Origin: Antarctobacter sediminis
GTDB lineage: Bacteria; Pseudomonadota; Alphaproteobacteria; Rhodobacterales; Rhodobacteraceae
Assembly (NCBI RefSeq): GCF_019218285.1
Contig: NZ_JAHUZG010000002.1
Location: 744,001-808,000, forward strand
Direction of reading: 5' to 3'
DNA: 64,000 nucleotides
The notes under the pieces were generated by a model. That model searched no databases. It saw nothing but the letters and a program-made list of their open reading frames with translations, and was not told the origin of the DNA. Shown here piece by piece: positions 55,242 to 63,963 of this stretch (positions are counted from its first letter, which is position 1; the number at the start of each line of letters is the position of its first letter). Position numbers and translations under genes: made by a program.

Positions 55242-56423
55242 ATGTCTGAGAATATTCGTCAGGAAGCCGAGAAGACCCTAGCCCTGGTCGACGAGGTCAA
55301 CGCCGTCGTCCTGCCCGAACCGGTCGAGGCGAATGCCGTCGTGCCGCTTAAGGATGCCCCGGCTGAGGTCAGCTCGGAAATCCGCTCCCGGATGGACGAG
55401 CTGGACATGGGCGATACCAATTCGATCGTTTCGTTCGGCTCTGCCGCGCAGGCGGAATTGCAGGAAATCAGTCAGGCCATGCTGACCGATGTCCGCAACA
55501 AGGACGTGGGTCCGGCGGGCGACAGCCTGCGCAACATCGTGACAACGATCCGCGGCTTTTCGGTTTCAGAGCTGGATGTGCGCCGCGAACGCAGCTGGTG
55601 GGAAAAACTGCTGGGTCGCGCTGCGCCCTTTGCCAAGTTCACCGCCCGTTTCGAAACCGTGCAGGGCCAGATCGACAAGGTCACCGACGACCTTCTGAAG
55701 CACGAGCATGTGCTGCTGAAAGACATCAAGTCGCTGGACCTGCTGTATGAAAAGACACTCCAGTTCTACGACGAGTTGGCGCTGTATATCGCCGCCGGTG
55801 AGGCCAAGCTCGAAGAGCTGGACACCGTTACCATCCCGGCCAAGGAGGCCGAAGTCCAGGCTGCGCCGGAAAACGATGCGGTCATGATGGCGCAGGAACT
55901 TCGCGACATGCGCGCCGCCCGGGATGATCTGGAACGCCGCGTTCACGACCTGAAACTGACCCGGCAAGTCACTATGCAATCGCTGCCGTCGATCCGGCTT
56001 GTCCAGGAAAACGACAAGTCGCTGGTCACCAAGATCAACTCGACCCTCGTCAACACCGTGCCTCTCTGGGAAACCCAGCTTGCCCAGGCGCTGACCATCC
56101 AGCGGTCGAAAGAGGCCGCGGCGGCCGTACGCGACGCCAACGATCTGACCAACGAACTGTTGACCTCGAACGCCGCCAACCTGCGCGAAAGCAACAAGAT
56201 GATCCGTCAGGAGATGGAGCGTGGTGTCTTTGACATCGAGGCCGTCAAGCAGGCGAACGCCGACCTGATCGCCACGATCGAGGACAGCCTTCAGATCGCG
56301 GACGAAGGCAAGGCGCGCCGCGCCAAGGCCGAGGAAGAACTGAAGAAGATGGAATCGGAACTGCGCGACACGCTGGCCTCGGCCACCTCCCGTCGCGACG
56401 CCTCCGGTTCGGTCCCGAACTGA
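55242..56423 (+). CDS. TelA/KlaA-family toxic anion resistance protein
   Basis: 393 residues, mostly helical and without membrane segments. Family features are DTNSIVSFGSAAQAELQEIS, ERSWWEKLLGRAAPFAKFTARFETVQGQIDKVTDDL, KSLDLLYEKTLQFYDELALYIAAGE and the LRMTRQ-like LKLTRQVTMQSLPSIRLVQENDKSL. TelA was named from plasmid tellurite resistance; chromosomal copies respond to envelope or antimicrobial stress in some species. It lies 21 bp after the second XpaC-family gene with GGGGGATC before the ATG. Confidence 0.92.
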   Translation: MSENIRQEAEKTLALVDEVNAVVLPEPVEANAVVPLKDAPAEVSSEIRSRMDELDMGDTNSIVSFGSAAQAELQEISQAMLTDVRNKDVGPAGDSLRNIVTTIRGFSVSELDVRRERSWWEKLLGRAAPFAKFTARFETVQGQIDKVTDDLLKHEHVLLKDIKSLDLLYEKTLQFYDELALYIAAGEAKLEELDTVTIPAKEAEVQAAPENDAVMMAQELRDMRAARDDLERRVHDLKLTRQVTMQSLPSIRLVQENDKSLVTKINSTLVNTVPLWETQLAQALTIQRSKEAAAAVRDANDLTNELLTSNAANLRESNKMIRQEMERGVFDIEAVKQANADLIATIEDSLQIADEGKARRAKAEEELKKMESELRDTLASATSRRDASGSVPN

Positions 56424-56431
56424 GGAACGCA

Positions 56432-57403
56432 ATGAAGGGCGGCCTGAAAATTGCATCGGCGCTTGGGGCCGCCCTGATCCTGTCAGGGTGCCTCGGGTCG
56501 CAACTTGCTCCGCGCAAGACCTCTGTCACACCGGCGGCACGCCCTGCCGCGCTGGCCCCGCCGGAAAAACCGGCGGCGGTCGAACCCTCACGCGCCAGTA
56601 TTGCGCTGGCCAATTACTATAACCGTGTGCAAAGCGACCTGCTGGCGCGCGGCCTGTTGCGCACCGACGGCGGGGGGCCGGACACGGCTTTTACCGATAC
56701 CATGTTGGTGCGCAATTTCGCGGCCGTCGCGCTTGAAGAAGAATACGAACGCGGTGCCGGCCTGCGGCCATCCTCGGGTGCGCCCAGCGCGATCAAGAAA
56801 TGGACGGTGCCCGTCCGCATGACGACGGAATTCGGCCCCGGGGTTCCGCAAGATCAGATCGCGGACTCCAAGGCCGAGGTCGCCTCGTATGCTGCACGGC
56901 TGTCGCGGATCACCGGCCATCCGATCTCGATGGTCGACAAGGGGGCGAACTATCACGTGCTGTTCATGTCCGAGGACGACAGCGCCCGGATCGCCCCGCG
57001 CATCCGTCAGATCGTGCCTGACGTGAACCCCAACGCGCTGCGTATCTTCGACAACCTGCCGCGCAGCATTCATTGCGTGGTGGTGGCCTTTTCGCGCAGC
57101 CGTGGCGGCTATGACTATGGCACCGCCATCGCGGTGATCCGTTCCGAACATCCGCCACTGTTGCGCCGCTCGTGTATCCACGAGGAACTGGCACAAGGCA
57201 TGGGGCTGACCAATGACAGCCCACGCGCGCGGCCGTCGATCTTTAACGACGACGACGAATTTGCACTGCTCACCGGCCATGACGAACTGTTGCTCAAGAT
57301 CCTTTACGATCAACGGCTAAAGCCGGGCATGACTGCCGAAGAGGCGTTGCCCATCGTGCGCAGCCGGGCGGCGGAACTGATGGGCTCGGGCGGCCCAAGC
57401 TGA
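56432..57403 (+). CDS. DUF2927 lipoprotein
   Basis: 323 residues. A lipobox LSGC (Cys20) follows MKGGLKIASALGAALI, so the protein is lipid-anchored. A Pro/Ala linker (to about residue 50) precedes the DUF2927 region, which contains KWTVPVRMTTEFGP, GANYHVLFMSEDD and the SCIHEELAQGMGLTNDSP motif. HEELAQ resembles a metallopeptidase HExxx site, but the family's activity is unknown. It starts 8 bp after telA and belongs to the same operon. Confidence 0.85.
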   Translation: MKGGLKIASALGAALILSGCLGSQLAPRKTSVTPAARPAALAPPEKPAAVEPSRASIALANYYNRVQSDLLARGLLRTDGGGPDTAFTDTMLVRNFAAVALEEEYERGAGLRPSSGAPSAIKKWTVPVRMTTEFGPGVPQDQIADSKAEVASYAARLSRITGHPISMVDKGANYHVLFMSEDDSARIAPRIRQIVPDVNPNALRIFDNLPRSIHCVVVAFSRSRGGYDYGTAIAVIRSEHPPLLRRSCIHEELAQGMGLTNDSPRARPSIFNDDDEFALLTGHDELLLKILYDQRLKPGMTAEEALPIVRSRAAELMGSGGPS

Positions 57404-57419
57404 TTAAGGGAGAAAAGAC

Positions 57420-58538
57420 ATGGGCATTTGGGATTTCCTGTCAGGTCAATTCATCGACGTCATCCATTGGACGGATGACACCCGCGACACGATGGTCTGG
57501 CGGTTCGAACGCGAAGGCCATGAAATCAAGTACGGCGCCAAGCTGACGGTCCGCGAAGGACAGGCGGCGGTCTTTGTCCACGAAGGCCAGCTTGCGGATG
57601 TCTTTACCCCCGGTCTCTACATGCTCGAGACCAACAACATGCCGATCATGACCTCGCTTCAGCACTGGGACCACGCTTTCCAGTCGCCGTTCAAGTCCGA
57701 GATCTATTTCGTCAACACCAACCGCTTCACCAACCTCAAGTGGGGCACCAAGAACCCGATCATGCTGCGCGACCCGGAATTCGGGCCGACCCGCATTCGC
57801 GCCTTCGGGACCTACGCGATCAAGGTCGCGGACCCGGCGCTGTTCATGACTGAAATCGTCGGCACCGACGGCGAATTCACCATGGACGAGATCAGCTTTC
57901 AGATCCGCAATGTCATTGTGCAGGAGTTTTCCAAGGACATCGCCGCCTCGGGCATCCCGGTGCTGGACATGGCCGCGAACACCGGCGAGGTCAGCGAGCT
58001 GATCCGCAAGGCGATCGACCCGGTGATCCACCAATACGGTCTGGAACTGTCCGAACTCTACATCGAAAACATCTCGCTGCCCCCTGCGGTGGAAAAGGCG
58101 CTGGACGCGCGCACCTCGCGCGGGATCGCGGGCAACCTTGACGACCACATGAAGTGGAAGGCCGCCGAGGCCATGGGTCAGGGTGGCGCCATGGATCAAT
58201 CCATGGGCATGGGCTTTGGTGCCGGGATGGGCATGCAGATGGCCAACTCCATGGCACAGCAAGGACCTTGGGGTGCAGCGCCACAACATGCACAGCCCCA
58301 AGCCGCGCCGATGGCCCCGCCACCGCCGCCGGTCGAACACGTCTGGCACCTTGCAAAGAACGGCCAGACCTCGGGGCCGTTTTCCAAAGCGGACCTTGGC
58401 AAGATGGTCGCCACTGGCGAGTTGACCCGCGAAACCCACGCATGGACACAAGGGCAGGACGGCTGGAAACGCGCGGGAGAGGTGCCGGAACTGGCACAGC
58501 TCTTTACCGTGATGCCGCCGCCTCCGCCGCCTATGTAA
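57420..58538 (+). CDS. SPFH-domain protein with C-terminal GYF_2 (DUF4339) domain
   Basis: 372 residues. The first 245 are a SPFH/virion-core-type domain (IKYGAKLTVREGQAAVFVHEGQLADVFTPGLYML, NTNRFTNLKWGTKNPIMLRD, ELYIENISLPPAVEKALDAR). A Met/Gly-rich (residues 250-275) and Pro-rich linker follows. The last 50 residues (VWHLAKNGQTSGPFSKADLGKMV, HAWTQGQDGWKRAGEV) form a GYF_2 domain that binds peptide motifs. This type of protein often accompanies XpaC and zinc-ribbon genes. AAGGGAG precedes the ATG. Confidence 0.9.
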   Translation: MGIWDFLSGQFIDVIHWTDDTRDTMVWRFEREGHEIKYGAKLTVREGQAAVFVHEGQLADVFTPGLYMLETNNMPIMTSLQHWDHAFQSPFKSEIYFVNTNRFTNLKWGTKNPIMLRDPEFGPTRIRAFGTYAIKVADPALFMTEIVGTDGEFTMDEISFQIRNVIVQEFSKDIAASGIPVLDMAANTGEVSELIRKAIDPVIHQYGLELSELYIENISLPPAVEKALDARTSRGIAGNLDDHMKWKAAEAMGQGGAMDQSMGMGFGAGMGMQMANSMAQQGPWGAAPQHAQPQAAPMAPPPPPVEHVWHLAKNGQTSGPFSKADLGKMVATGELTRETHAWTQGQDGWKRAGEVPELAQLFTVMPPPPPPM

Positions 58539-58603
58539 ACGCCTACAAGCTTGCCGGAGCGCCTGTGACGCCCCGGCAAGCCAGCCCCGAAAAGGATCCC
58601 CTC

Positions 58604-59188
58604 TTGCGCATTGCCATGACCGACTTCGCCCGCCGCAACTGGGAACTGGGCGCCAGCGGTACGCGGATCGTGGGGCTTTCGCCCGAGGATCTGACCCGCC
58701 GGTGCAACGAGGCCGTCGCCGCGGGCGTTCCGCTGGTCGATGGCTATGCGCCTTTCTGCAAACACCTGTTCCTGCGAAATGAAACCTCCACGCGCTGCGG
58801 TTTTGCCCCGATCACCGCGGACAACGCCCATCTTTTGCGCAGCGGCTACCGCGCCCGGCGCGAGGGCGAGATGGCCGTGCTGGAACGCTGGTTCGAAGGC
58901 GGCGCACCACGGGCCGAATGGCTGGATGTGATCCTGTACAGCCATGCGCAGATGCTGGCCGAAGCCGCGGACTATCCCGAAGATCAGGCTGTCCCCGACT
59001 GTGACTGGTGCGTGGTGTCGATCATCGGCACGCTGGAGCCGACCGAACCGCCCATGCCCCCAATCACCCAATGGCGCAATGCGCTTGGCCGCGCCGAAGG
59101 CGGGTCCGGACAGCCGGTTGATGCCACGGCCTATGCAAAAGCCGTGGATTTCTGGGAGCGTCACGCGCCGGTCAAGACCGCCGGCTGA
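58604..59188 (+). CDS. DUF3228 family protein
   Basis: 194 residues. Segments DFARRNWELGASGTRIVGLSPEDL, GYAPFCKHLFLRNETSTRCG, LLRSGYRARREGEMAVLERWFEG and WLDVILYSHAQM match my memory of DUF3228, a family shared by bacteria and plants with unknown function. The start is unclear: TTG at 58604 has AAAGGA at good spacing, while an ATG at 58616 lacks a site. It lies about 65 bp after the SPFH gene; co-transcription is plausible. Confidence 0.72.
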   Translation: MRIAMTDFARRNWELGASGTRIVGLSPEDLTRRCNEAVAAGVPLVDGYAPFCKHLFLRNETSTRCGFAPITADNAHLLRSGYRARREGEMAVLERWFEGGAPRAEWLDVILYSHAQMLAEAADYPEDQAVPDCDWCVVSIIGTLEPTEPPMPPITQWRNALGRAEGGSGQPVDATAYAKAVDFWERHAPVKTAG

Positions 59189-59224
59189 CCCCCGGCTCGG
59201 TCACTTTGCGGCACCACTTCGGGG

Positions 59225-59755
59225 TCATTGCAAAAGACTCAGCATCGCGGGGGCATTGCAGGCATCGCCCGGAAAGGCGAACTGCTCGACCCGAACGGCC
59301 GGGAAGGGCACATCCGGCGCGACCTGACTGTCAAAGATCAGGGTATCATCCACGCAGATATCCTGCGCCGCGTTGCCGATGTTGAACCCGAAACCGCCGG
59401 GGCCGCAATCATCCCCTTCGCCGTTCATGTTCCAGGCCTGCGGCATCCAGACCCCCTGTCCATCCACGACAAAGCTGCCGGTGGCCGGGTCGAAATGCAA
59501 ACGCCAGCTGGTTTGTTCATTGACCATGGTCAGCGCCCAGCGCCCGACCGGATCGCCCTCTTTCCTCCCCTCGATCACGAAACACGCCAGGTCGTGTTCC
59601 CGCACGAAGGGGCCGGTGACCGCATCGCTGTCATACTGCAACGCGCCTTTGACCACGTAGCCGCCGCTGCCCTGCCATTCAAAGGCATAGGTCACGGGTT
59701 CTGCTGCGGCATTGCCCGCCGTCGCCATCAGCCAAACGCAAAGGCCCCATTTCAT
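59225..59755 (-). CDS. Hypothetical secreted protein
   Basis: 176 residues with a signal peptide (MKWGLCVWLMATAGNAAA). The mature part is beta-rich (VTYAFEWQGSGGYVVKGALQYDSDAV, WRLHFDPATGSFVVDGQGVWMPQAWNMNGEGDDCGP) and has four or five cysteines that may form disulfides. Such repeats occur in PEP-CTERM-like exported proteins of unknown role. It is the only minus-strand gene within the XpaC-TelA region and separates DUF3228 from the zinc-ribbon gene. Confidence 0.72.
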   Translation of the reverse strand: MKWGLCVWLMATAGNAAAEPVTYAFEWQGSGGYVVKGALQYDSDAVTGPFVREHDLACFVIEGRKEGDPVGRWALTMVNEQTSWRLHFDPATGSFVVDGQGVWMPQAWNMNGEGDDCGPGGFGFNIGNAAQDICVDDTLIFDSQVAPDVPFPAVRVEQFAFPGDACNAPAMLSLLQ

Positions 59756-59903
59756 CCGCTTCGCTCCATCGTCACCCCGGGGCAGGCTAACGACCGGGGC
59801 GGGCCGCGCCAAGGGTTCTCGGGTTTTGCAGTTTTTTCCTTTTCCTGATGGCCGATCCGCGCAAGACTGCGGCCAAACCCAACAGCTTGATGTATTTTCC
59901 AGC

Positions 59904-61052
59904 ATGAGTGATCTGCCTCCTCCTCCGCCCTCCGACACACCGCCGCCCGCCGCGCCGAAGGACATGGTCGACGAACATCGTTTTCCCTGCGACCAATGCG
60001 GCGCGGATTTCCGGTTTGACCCCGACCGCGGGATGTTGGTTTGCGAGCACTGCGGAAACACCGCCGAAATCGCCGACAGCACCGGCCCGTGGGACGGCGG
60101 CATTCGCGAGTTGGATTTCAAGGCAGCCATCGACAACCTGCTGCCACTGCAAGAGATGGAAGAAACCCGGGTTTCCACCTGTCCGAATTGCGCCGCGCAG
60201 GTGGAATTCGACCCGGACGTCCATTCCGCCGAATGCCCCTTTTGCGCCACGCCGGTCGTGACCGATACCGGCACACATCGCCATATCAAACCGCGCGGGC
60301 TGCTGCCCTTTGCACTGGACGAAGAAGCCGCGCGCGAGGCGATGTCAGAATGGCTGGGCAAGCTCTGGTTCGCTCCGAACGGTTTGCAGGCCTATGCCCG
60401 CAAGGGCCGCAAGCTGACCGGCATTTACGTGCCCTACTGGACCTTCGATGCGGACACGACCTCGGATTACCGGGGGGAACGCGGCACCGTCTATTACGAA
60501 ACGCGGCAGGTGACGCGCGACGGCAAAACGGAAACCGAGCGCGTGCAAAAGATCCGCTGGTCCCCTGTTTCAGGCCGGGTAAAACGGTTCTTTGATGACG
60601 TGCTGGTGTTGGCCTCCAAGGCGCTGCCCAAGCGGTTCACCGACGCGCTGGAACCTTGGGACCTGTCGGCGATGGAACCCTATCGGCCCGAATTCCTTGC
60701 CGGCTTCCGGGCCGAAGGATATCAGGTCGATCTTGACGAAGGCTTTGCAGAAGCCAAAGCCAAGATGGACCAACAGATCCACCGGGACGTCAAGTTCGAC
60801 ATCGGCGGAGATCGTCAGCGTGTCCACAATGTCGACACGGAAATGCGGGACATCACCTTCAAACACGTGCTGTTGCCCGTCTGGATGGCCGCCTACAAAT
60901 ACCGTGGCAAAAGCTATCGTTTCGTGGTCAACGGCCGTTCGGGCCGTGTGCGCGGGGAACGCCCGTGGTCGGCATGGAAGATCGCCTTTGCCGTGGTGCT
61001 GGGCCTGATCATTGCCGGTGGTATTGGCTATCTGGTCGCTATGAACCAATAG
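59904..61052 (+). CDS. Double zinc-ribbon protein with C-terminal membrane helix
   Basis: 382 residues. After a Pro-rich N-terminus come two CxxC...CxxC zinc ribbons: Cys29, 32, 47, 50 and Cys93, 96, 111, 114. The middle part (YARKGRKLTGIYVPYWTFDADTTSDYRGERG, FKHVLLPVWMAAYKYRGKSYRFVVNG) is a beta-rich domain typical of proteins annotated as primosomal-N'-like zinc ribbon proteins, which are not true PriA. The last helix (AFAVVLGLIIAGGIGYLVAM, about 358-378) anchors it in the membrane. Such genes frequently accompany SPFH genes. Confidence 0.85.
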   Translation: MSDLPPPPPSDTPPPAAPKDMVDEHRFPCDQCGADFRFDPDRGMLVCEHCGNTAEIADSTGPWDGGIRELDFKAAIDNLLPLQEMEETRVSTCPNCAAQVEFDPDVHSAECPFCATPVVTDTGTHRHIKPRGLLPFALDEEAAREAMSEWLGKLWFAPNGLQAYARKGRKLTGIYVPYWTFDADTTSDYRGERGTVYYETRQVTRDGKTETERVQKIRWSPVSGRVKRFFDDVLVLASKALPKRFTDALEPWDLSAMEPYRPEFLAGFRAEGYQVDLDEGFAEAKAKMDQQIHRDVKFDIGGDRQRVHNVDTEMRDITFKHVLLPVWMAAYKYRGKSYRFVVNGRSGRVRGERPWSAWKIAFAVVLGLIIAGGIGYLVAMNQ

Positions 61053-61144
61053 GATCGGCGCAGGTCTGAGGCTTTGACGCGGGGATACTTCCGCTGTAGA
61101 GAGCGCGAAGCAGTTAGCGCAAACATAAGGATAGGGAGAGAGCC

Positions 61145-62044
61145 ATGATCCTCTGCTGCGGCGAAGCTCTGATCGACATGTTGCCCCGCACATCGGTCGA
61201 CGGGGAACAGGCCTTTGCTCCATATGCCGGCGGGGCCGTGTTCAACACGGCCATCGCGCTTGGGCGGCTGGGTGCGCCCTCGGGATACCTTGGCGGGCTG
61301 TCCGAAGACCTCTTTGGCCAGATCCTTGCCGATGCTCTTAGCGCCTCCAAGGTGGATTTCAGCCTCTGCCCGCGTTCGCCCCGCCCCACCACGCTGGCCT
61401 TTGTCACGCTGACCGACGGGCAGGCACGCTATGCCTTCTACGATGAAAACACCGCCGGGCGCATGCTGACAGAAAGCGACCTGCCAATGCTGGGTGATGA
61501 AACGCAGGCGCTGTTCTTTGGCGGCATCAGCCTTGTCAGCGAACCGCAGGCCGACAGCTATGCCGCGCTCTGTGCCGCGGCCGGCGACCGCGTGGTGATG
61601 ATTGATCCCAACATCCGCCCCGGTTTCATCACCGACGAAGCCCGCTATCGCAGCCGCCTTGCCGGAATGCTGACGCGTGCAGACATCATCAAGATTTCTG
61701 ACGAGGACATGGAGTGGCTGGGCACCGATGCTGCGTCGCTTTTGTCCGGCGAAACACGGGTTGTCCTTGTGACCCGGGGGGCCGAGGGCGTGGACGTGGT
61801 CACAGCGCGGGGCACGAAACGCGTACCCGCCCGCAGGGTCGAGGTTGTCGACACGGTCGGCGCTGGGGACACCTTCAACGCCGGTTTCCTCAGCGGGCTG
61901 CATCAGGCCGGTCTGCTGACCCGCGCCGCGCTGGCCGAAGCCACGGAAGAGGCGCTGTCTCTCGCGGCGGATCTTGGCGCGCGTGCCGCTGCCGTCACCG
62001 TCAGCCGGGCCGGCGCCAACCCGCCATGGGACACCGAACTGTGA
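61145..62044 (+). CDS. Fructokinase-like PfkB family carbohydrate kinase
   Basis: 299 residues. The N-terminal [14 protein letters not shown] and [17 protein letters not shown], with the later [17 protein letters not shown] (catalytic Asp and anion hole), mark the PfkB family; GGxxxN plus [22 protein letters not shown] is fructokinase-like. Fructose is the likeliest substrate but related sugars are possible. The stop overlaps the dtd GTG start (GTGA). Confidence 0.9.
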   Translation: MILCCGEALIDMLPRTSVDGEQAFAPYAGGAVFNTAIALGRLGAPSGYLGGLSEDLFGQILADALSASKVDFSLCPRSPRPTTLAFVTLTDGQARYAFYDENTAGRMLTESDLPMLGDETQALFFGGISLVSEPQADSYAALCAAAGDRVVMIDPNIRPGFITDEARYRSRLAGMLTRADIIKISDEDMEWLGTDAASLLSGETRVVLVTRGAEGVDVVTARGTKRVPARRVEVVDTVGAGDTFNAGFLSGLHQAGLLTRAALAEATEEALSLAADLGARAAAVTVSRAGANPPWDTEL

Positions 62045-62484
62045 GGGCGCTGATCCAGCGCGTCTCGCAGGCTCGGGTTGACGTGGGCGGTGCCACGATC
62101 GGGGAAATCGGGCCGGGCGTGCTGGTGCTGATCTGTGCCATGCAAGGCGATACCGAGGCGGAGGCAGACAAGCTGGCTGGCAAGATCGCCAAACTGCGGA
62201 TTTTCAAGGACGACGAGGGCCGGATGAACCGCTCGGTCCTCGACACCGACGGATCGGCACTGGTGGTCAGCCAGTTCACGCTGGCCGCCGATACCTCGCG
62301 CGGCAACCGGCCGGGCTTTTCGTCGGCGGCCGCACCCGCTGATGGCGAAAGACTGTATGAATATTTCGCCGGAGCGATGCAGGCTCAGGGCATGTCTGTT
62401 GCCACCGGCCGCTTTGGCGCGGACATGGCCGTGCATCTTGTCAACGACGGTCCGGTCACGATCTGGATGGACACCGACGGGTGA
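62041..62484 (+). CDS. dtd: D-aminoacyl-tRNA deacylase
   Basis: 147 residues. DTD hydrolyses D-aminoacyl- and Gly-tRNA(Ala). [40 protein letters not shown] (containing the SQFTLxA active-site motif) and the C-terminal [10 protein letters not shown] with the cross-subunit Gly-cisPro-like segment are diagnostic. It starts with GTG at 62041, overlapping the kinase stop. Confidence 0.96.
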   Translation: MRALIQRVSQARVDVGGATIGEIGPGVLVLICAMQGDTEAEADKLAGKIAKLRIFKDDEGRMNRSVLDTDGSALVVSQFTLAADTSRGNRPGFSSAAAPADGERLYEYFAGAMQAQGMSVATGRFGADMAVHLVNDGPVTIWMDTDG

Positions 62485-62493
62485 TCCCCGCGC

Positions 62494-62721
62494 TCACCAG
62501 AGTTTTTTGACCTGCCCCGGCGGCCCGCCGTGCGGGTGATTGCCCCACAGACCGCCGTTGTAGTTCGACGAATTCGTGGACGGCGCCGCCGCAGCCGAAC
62601 GGGCGTCCAGCGCCGTCAGCAGGACCGCGCTGCCCCCCAGAATGCTGCGGGAATATTTGGCAAGCGCCTCACGCCGCCTTGCATCTTCCGGTTCGTCCCC
62701 CGGTTTCTGTTCACCAACCAT
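62494..62721 (-). CDS. 75-residue hypothetical protein with twin-arginine-like leader
   Basis: The N-terminal 20 residues are charged (EQKPGDEPEDARRREALAK), followed by a hydrophobic stretch (SILGGSAVLLTALDA) and ARSAAAAPS, resembling a Tat signal with a late cleavage site. The mature part would be about 30 residues rich in Asn, Gly, His and Pro (SSNYNGGLWGNHPHGGPPG). GAGG lies 5 bp before the ATG at 62721. It follows the HlyD-type gene by about 60 bp on the same strand. No family recognised. Confidence 0.6.
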   Translation of the reverse strand: MVGEQKPGDEPEDARRREALAKYSRSILGGSAVLLTALDARSAAAAPSTNSSNYNGGLWGNHPHGGPPGQVKKLW

Positions 62722-62781
62722 GCTGCCTCACGCTTTTTCTTGTTGTTGATGCGGTGCAAAACCGATGATCGTTAATCAGGC

Positions 62782-63963
62782 CTAGGGTTCCCTGAAGGCC
62801 TCACGCGATTTGTAGAGCGGCTTCAGCAGGTATTGCAGAACCGTCTTTTCGCCGGTGTGCAGTTCCGCCTGTGCCTGCATGCCCGGCCGAATTTCCATGG
62901 CCACCTGCCGATCCGTGAGCGAAGACATGTCCACCCGCAGCGTCACCTTGTAGTGAGGCTCTGCCTCGGGTCGGCGTTCATCCTTGAAAGTGTCGGCAGA
63001 GATCACATCGACCCGACCCTTGAGTGTGCCGTAAATCGTGTAGTCATACGCTGTCAGCTTGATCGTCGCCTCTTGGCCCGGGCGGATATTGGCGATGTCC
63101 TGCGGGCGCACCTTGGCCTCGACATACAGTTCCTCGTCGACGGGAATGATCTGCATGATTTCTTCGCCCGGACGCACGACGCCGCCGATCGTCGTCACCG
63201 ACAGCTTGTTGACCACGCCATGCATCGGAGAGGTCAGCACCGTCCGGTTCAACTGATCCAGCGAGGCCTTGAGGTTCTGTTGCAGCGTCGCCAGCTCCTT
63301 GAGCGTCTCTGAATATTCCTCGGCCCGGACCAGCTCCGTCTGTGTGACGATCTCGTCAAACAGTTTTTGCGCGTCCGCATGCGCCTTGCGGGCGCGTGTG
63401 ACCTCGATCAGGGCGACCACTTTCTTGTCCAGCAGGTCTTCCATCAGCTTGAGTTCGGAAACCGCCTGTTCCAACACCCGGTCGGCCCCTTGCCGCCGCT
63501 TGAAATAGTCGGACTGTCGGGCGGCCAGCAGCGCCTGCTCCGAGGCCACCAACTGTGGCGACCGTTGCGCCAAAGAAGGGGGGACCTCGACAACCGAGGC
63601 CCCCTCCAGTTCAGCCTCGAGCCGCAGGCGTCGAATCTCGAGGGCGGTGATCTGGTCCTGCAAATCGTCCACGGAGGATTGAAACTGTGTCCCGTGCAGC
63701 CGCGCCAGCACATCGCCGCGCAGCACCTCGTCGCCTTCCTTGACCATCAGTTCCGACAGGATGCCGCCTTCGAGGTTCTGAATGATCTGCGGGCGCGAGG
63801 ACGAGATGATCTCGCCATCGCCGCGCACGATTTCATCCAGCCAAGCAAAGTTGGCCCAGAGGATAAAGGCCCAGACCGCCCCGGCGCAAAGCCAGATGGT
63901 CATCGACGGGCCCTTGAGATCCTTGGACAGTTGCGCGGCAAGATTTGTGCTGGTGGCGGCCAT
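62782..63963 (-). CDS. HlyD-family type I secretion membrane fusion protein
   Basis: 393 residues. One N-terminal transmembrane helix (about 20-42), a lipoyl-like half-motif (EGGILSELMVKEGDEVLRGDVLARL), a long coiled-coil hairpin (about 80-230, for example QALLAARQSDYFKRRQGADRVLEQ) and the second half (LTSPMHGVVNKLSVTTIGGVVRPGEEIMQIIP) match PrtE/AprE adaptors. It bridges an inner-membrane ABC exporter and an outer-membrane TolC-like channel. Its ATG directly follows an upstream stop (TAAATG). Confidence 0.94.
   Translation of the reverse strand: MAATSTNLAAQLSKDLKGPSMTIWLCAGAVWAFILWANFAWLDEIVRGDGEIISSSRPQIIQNLEGGILSELMVKEGDEVLRGDVLARLHGTQFQSSVDDLQDQITALEIRRLRLEAELEGASVVEVPPSLAQRSPQLVASEQALLAARQSDYFKRRQGADRVLEQAVSELKLMEDLLDKKVVALIEVTRARKAHADAQKLFDEIVTQTELVRAEEYSETLKELATLQQNLKASLDQLNRTVLTSPMHGVVNKLSVTTIGGVVRPGEEIMQIIPVDEELYVEAKVRPQDIANIRPGQEATIKLTAYDYTIYGTLKGRVDVISADTFKDERRPEAEPHYKVTLRVDMSSLTDRQVAMEIRPGMQAQAELHTGEKTVLQYLLKPLYKSREAFREP

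Noticed and set aside
61053-61144. Possible RNA element before the fructokinase gene
   Set aside because: No stable structure, riboswitch core or promoter pair could be recognised; treated as an ordinary leader.
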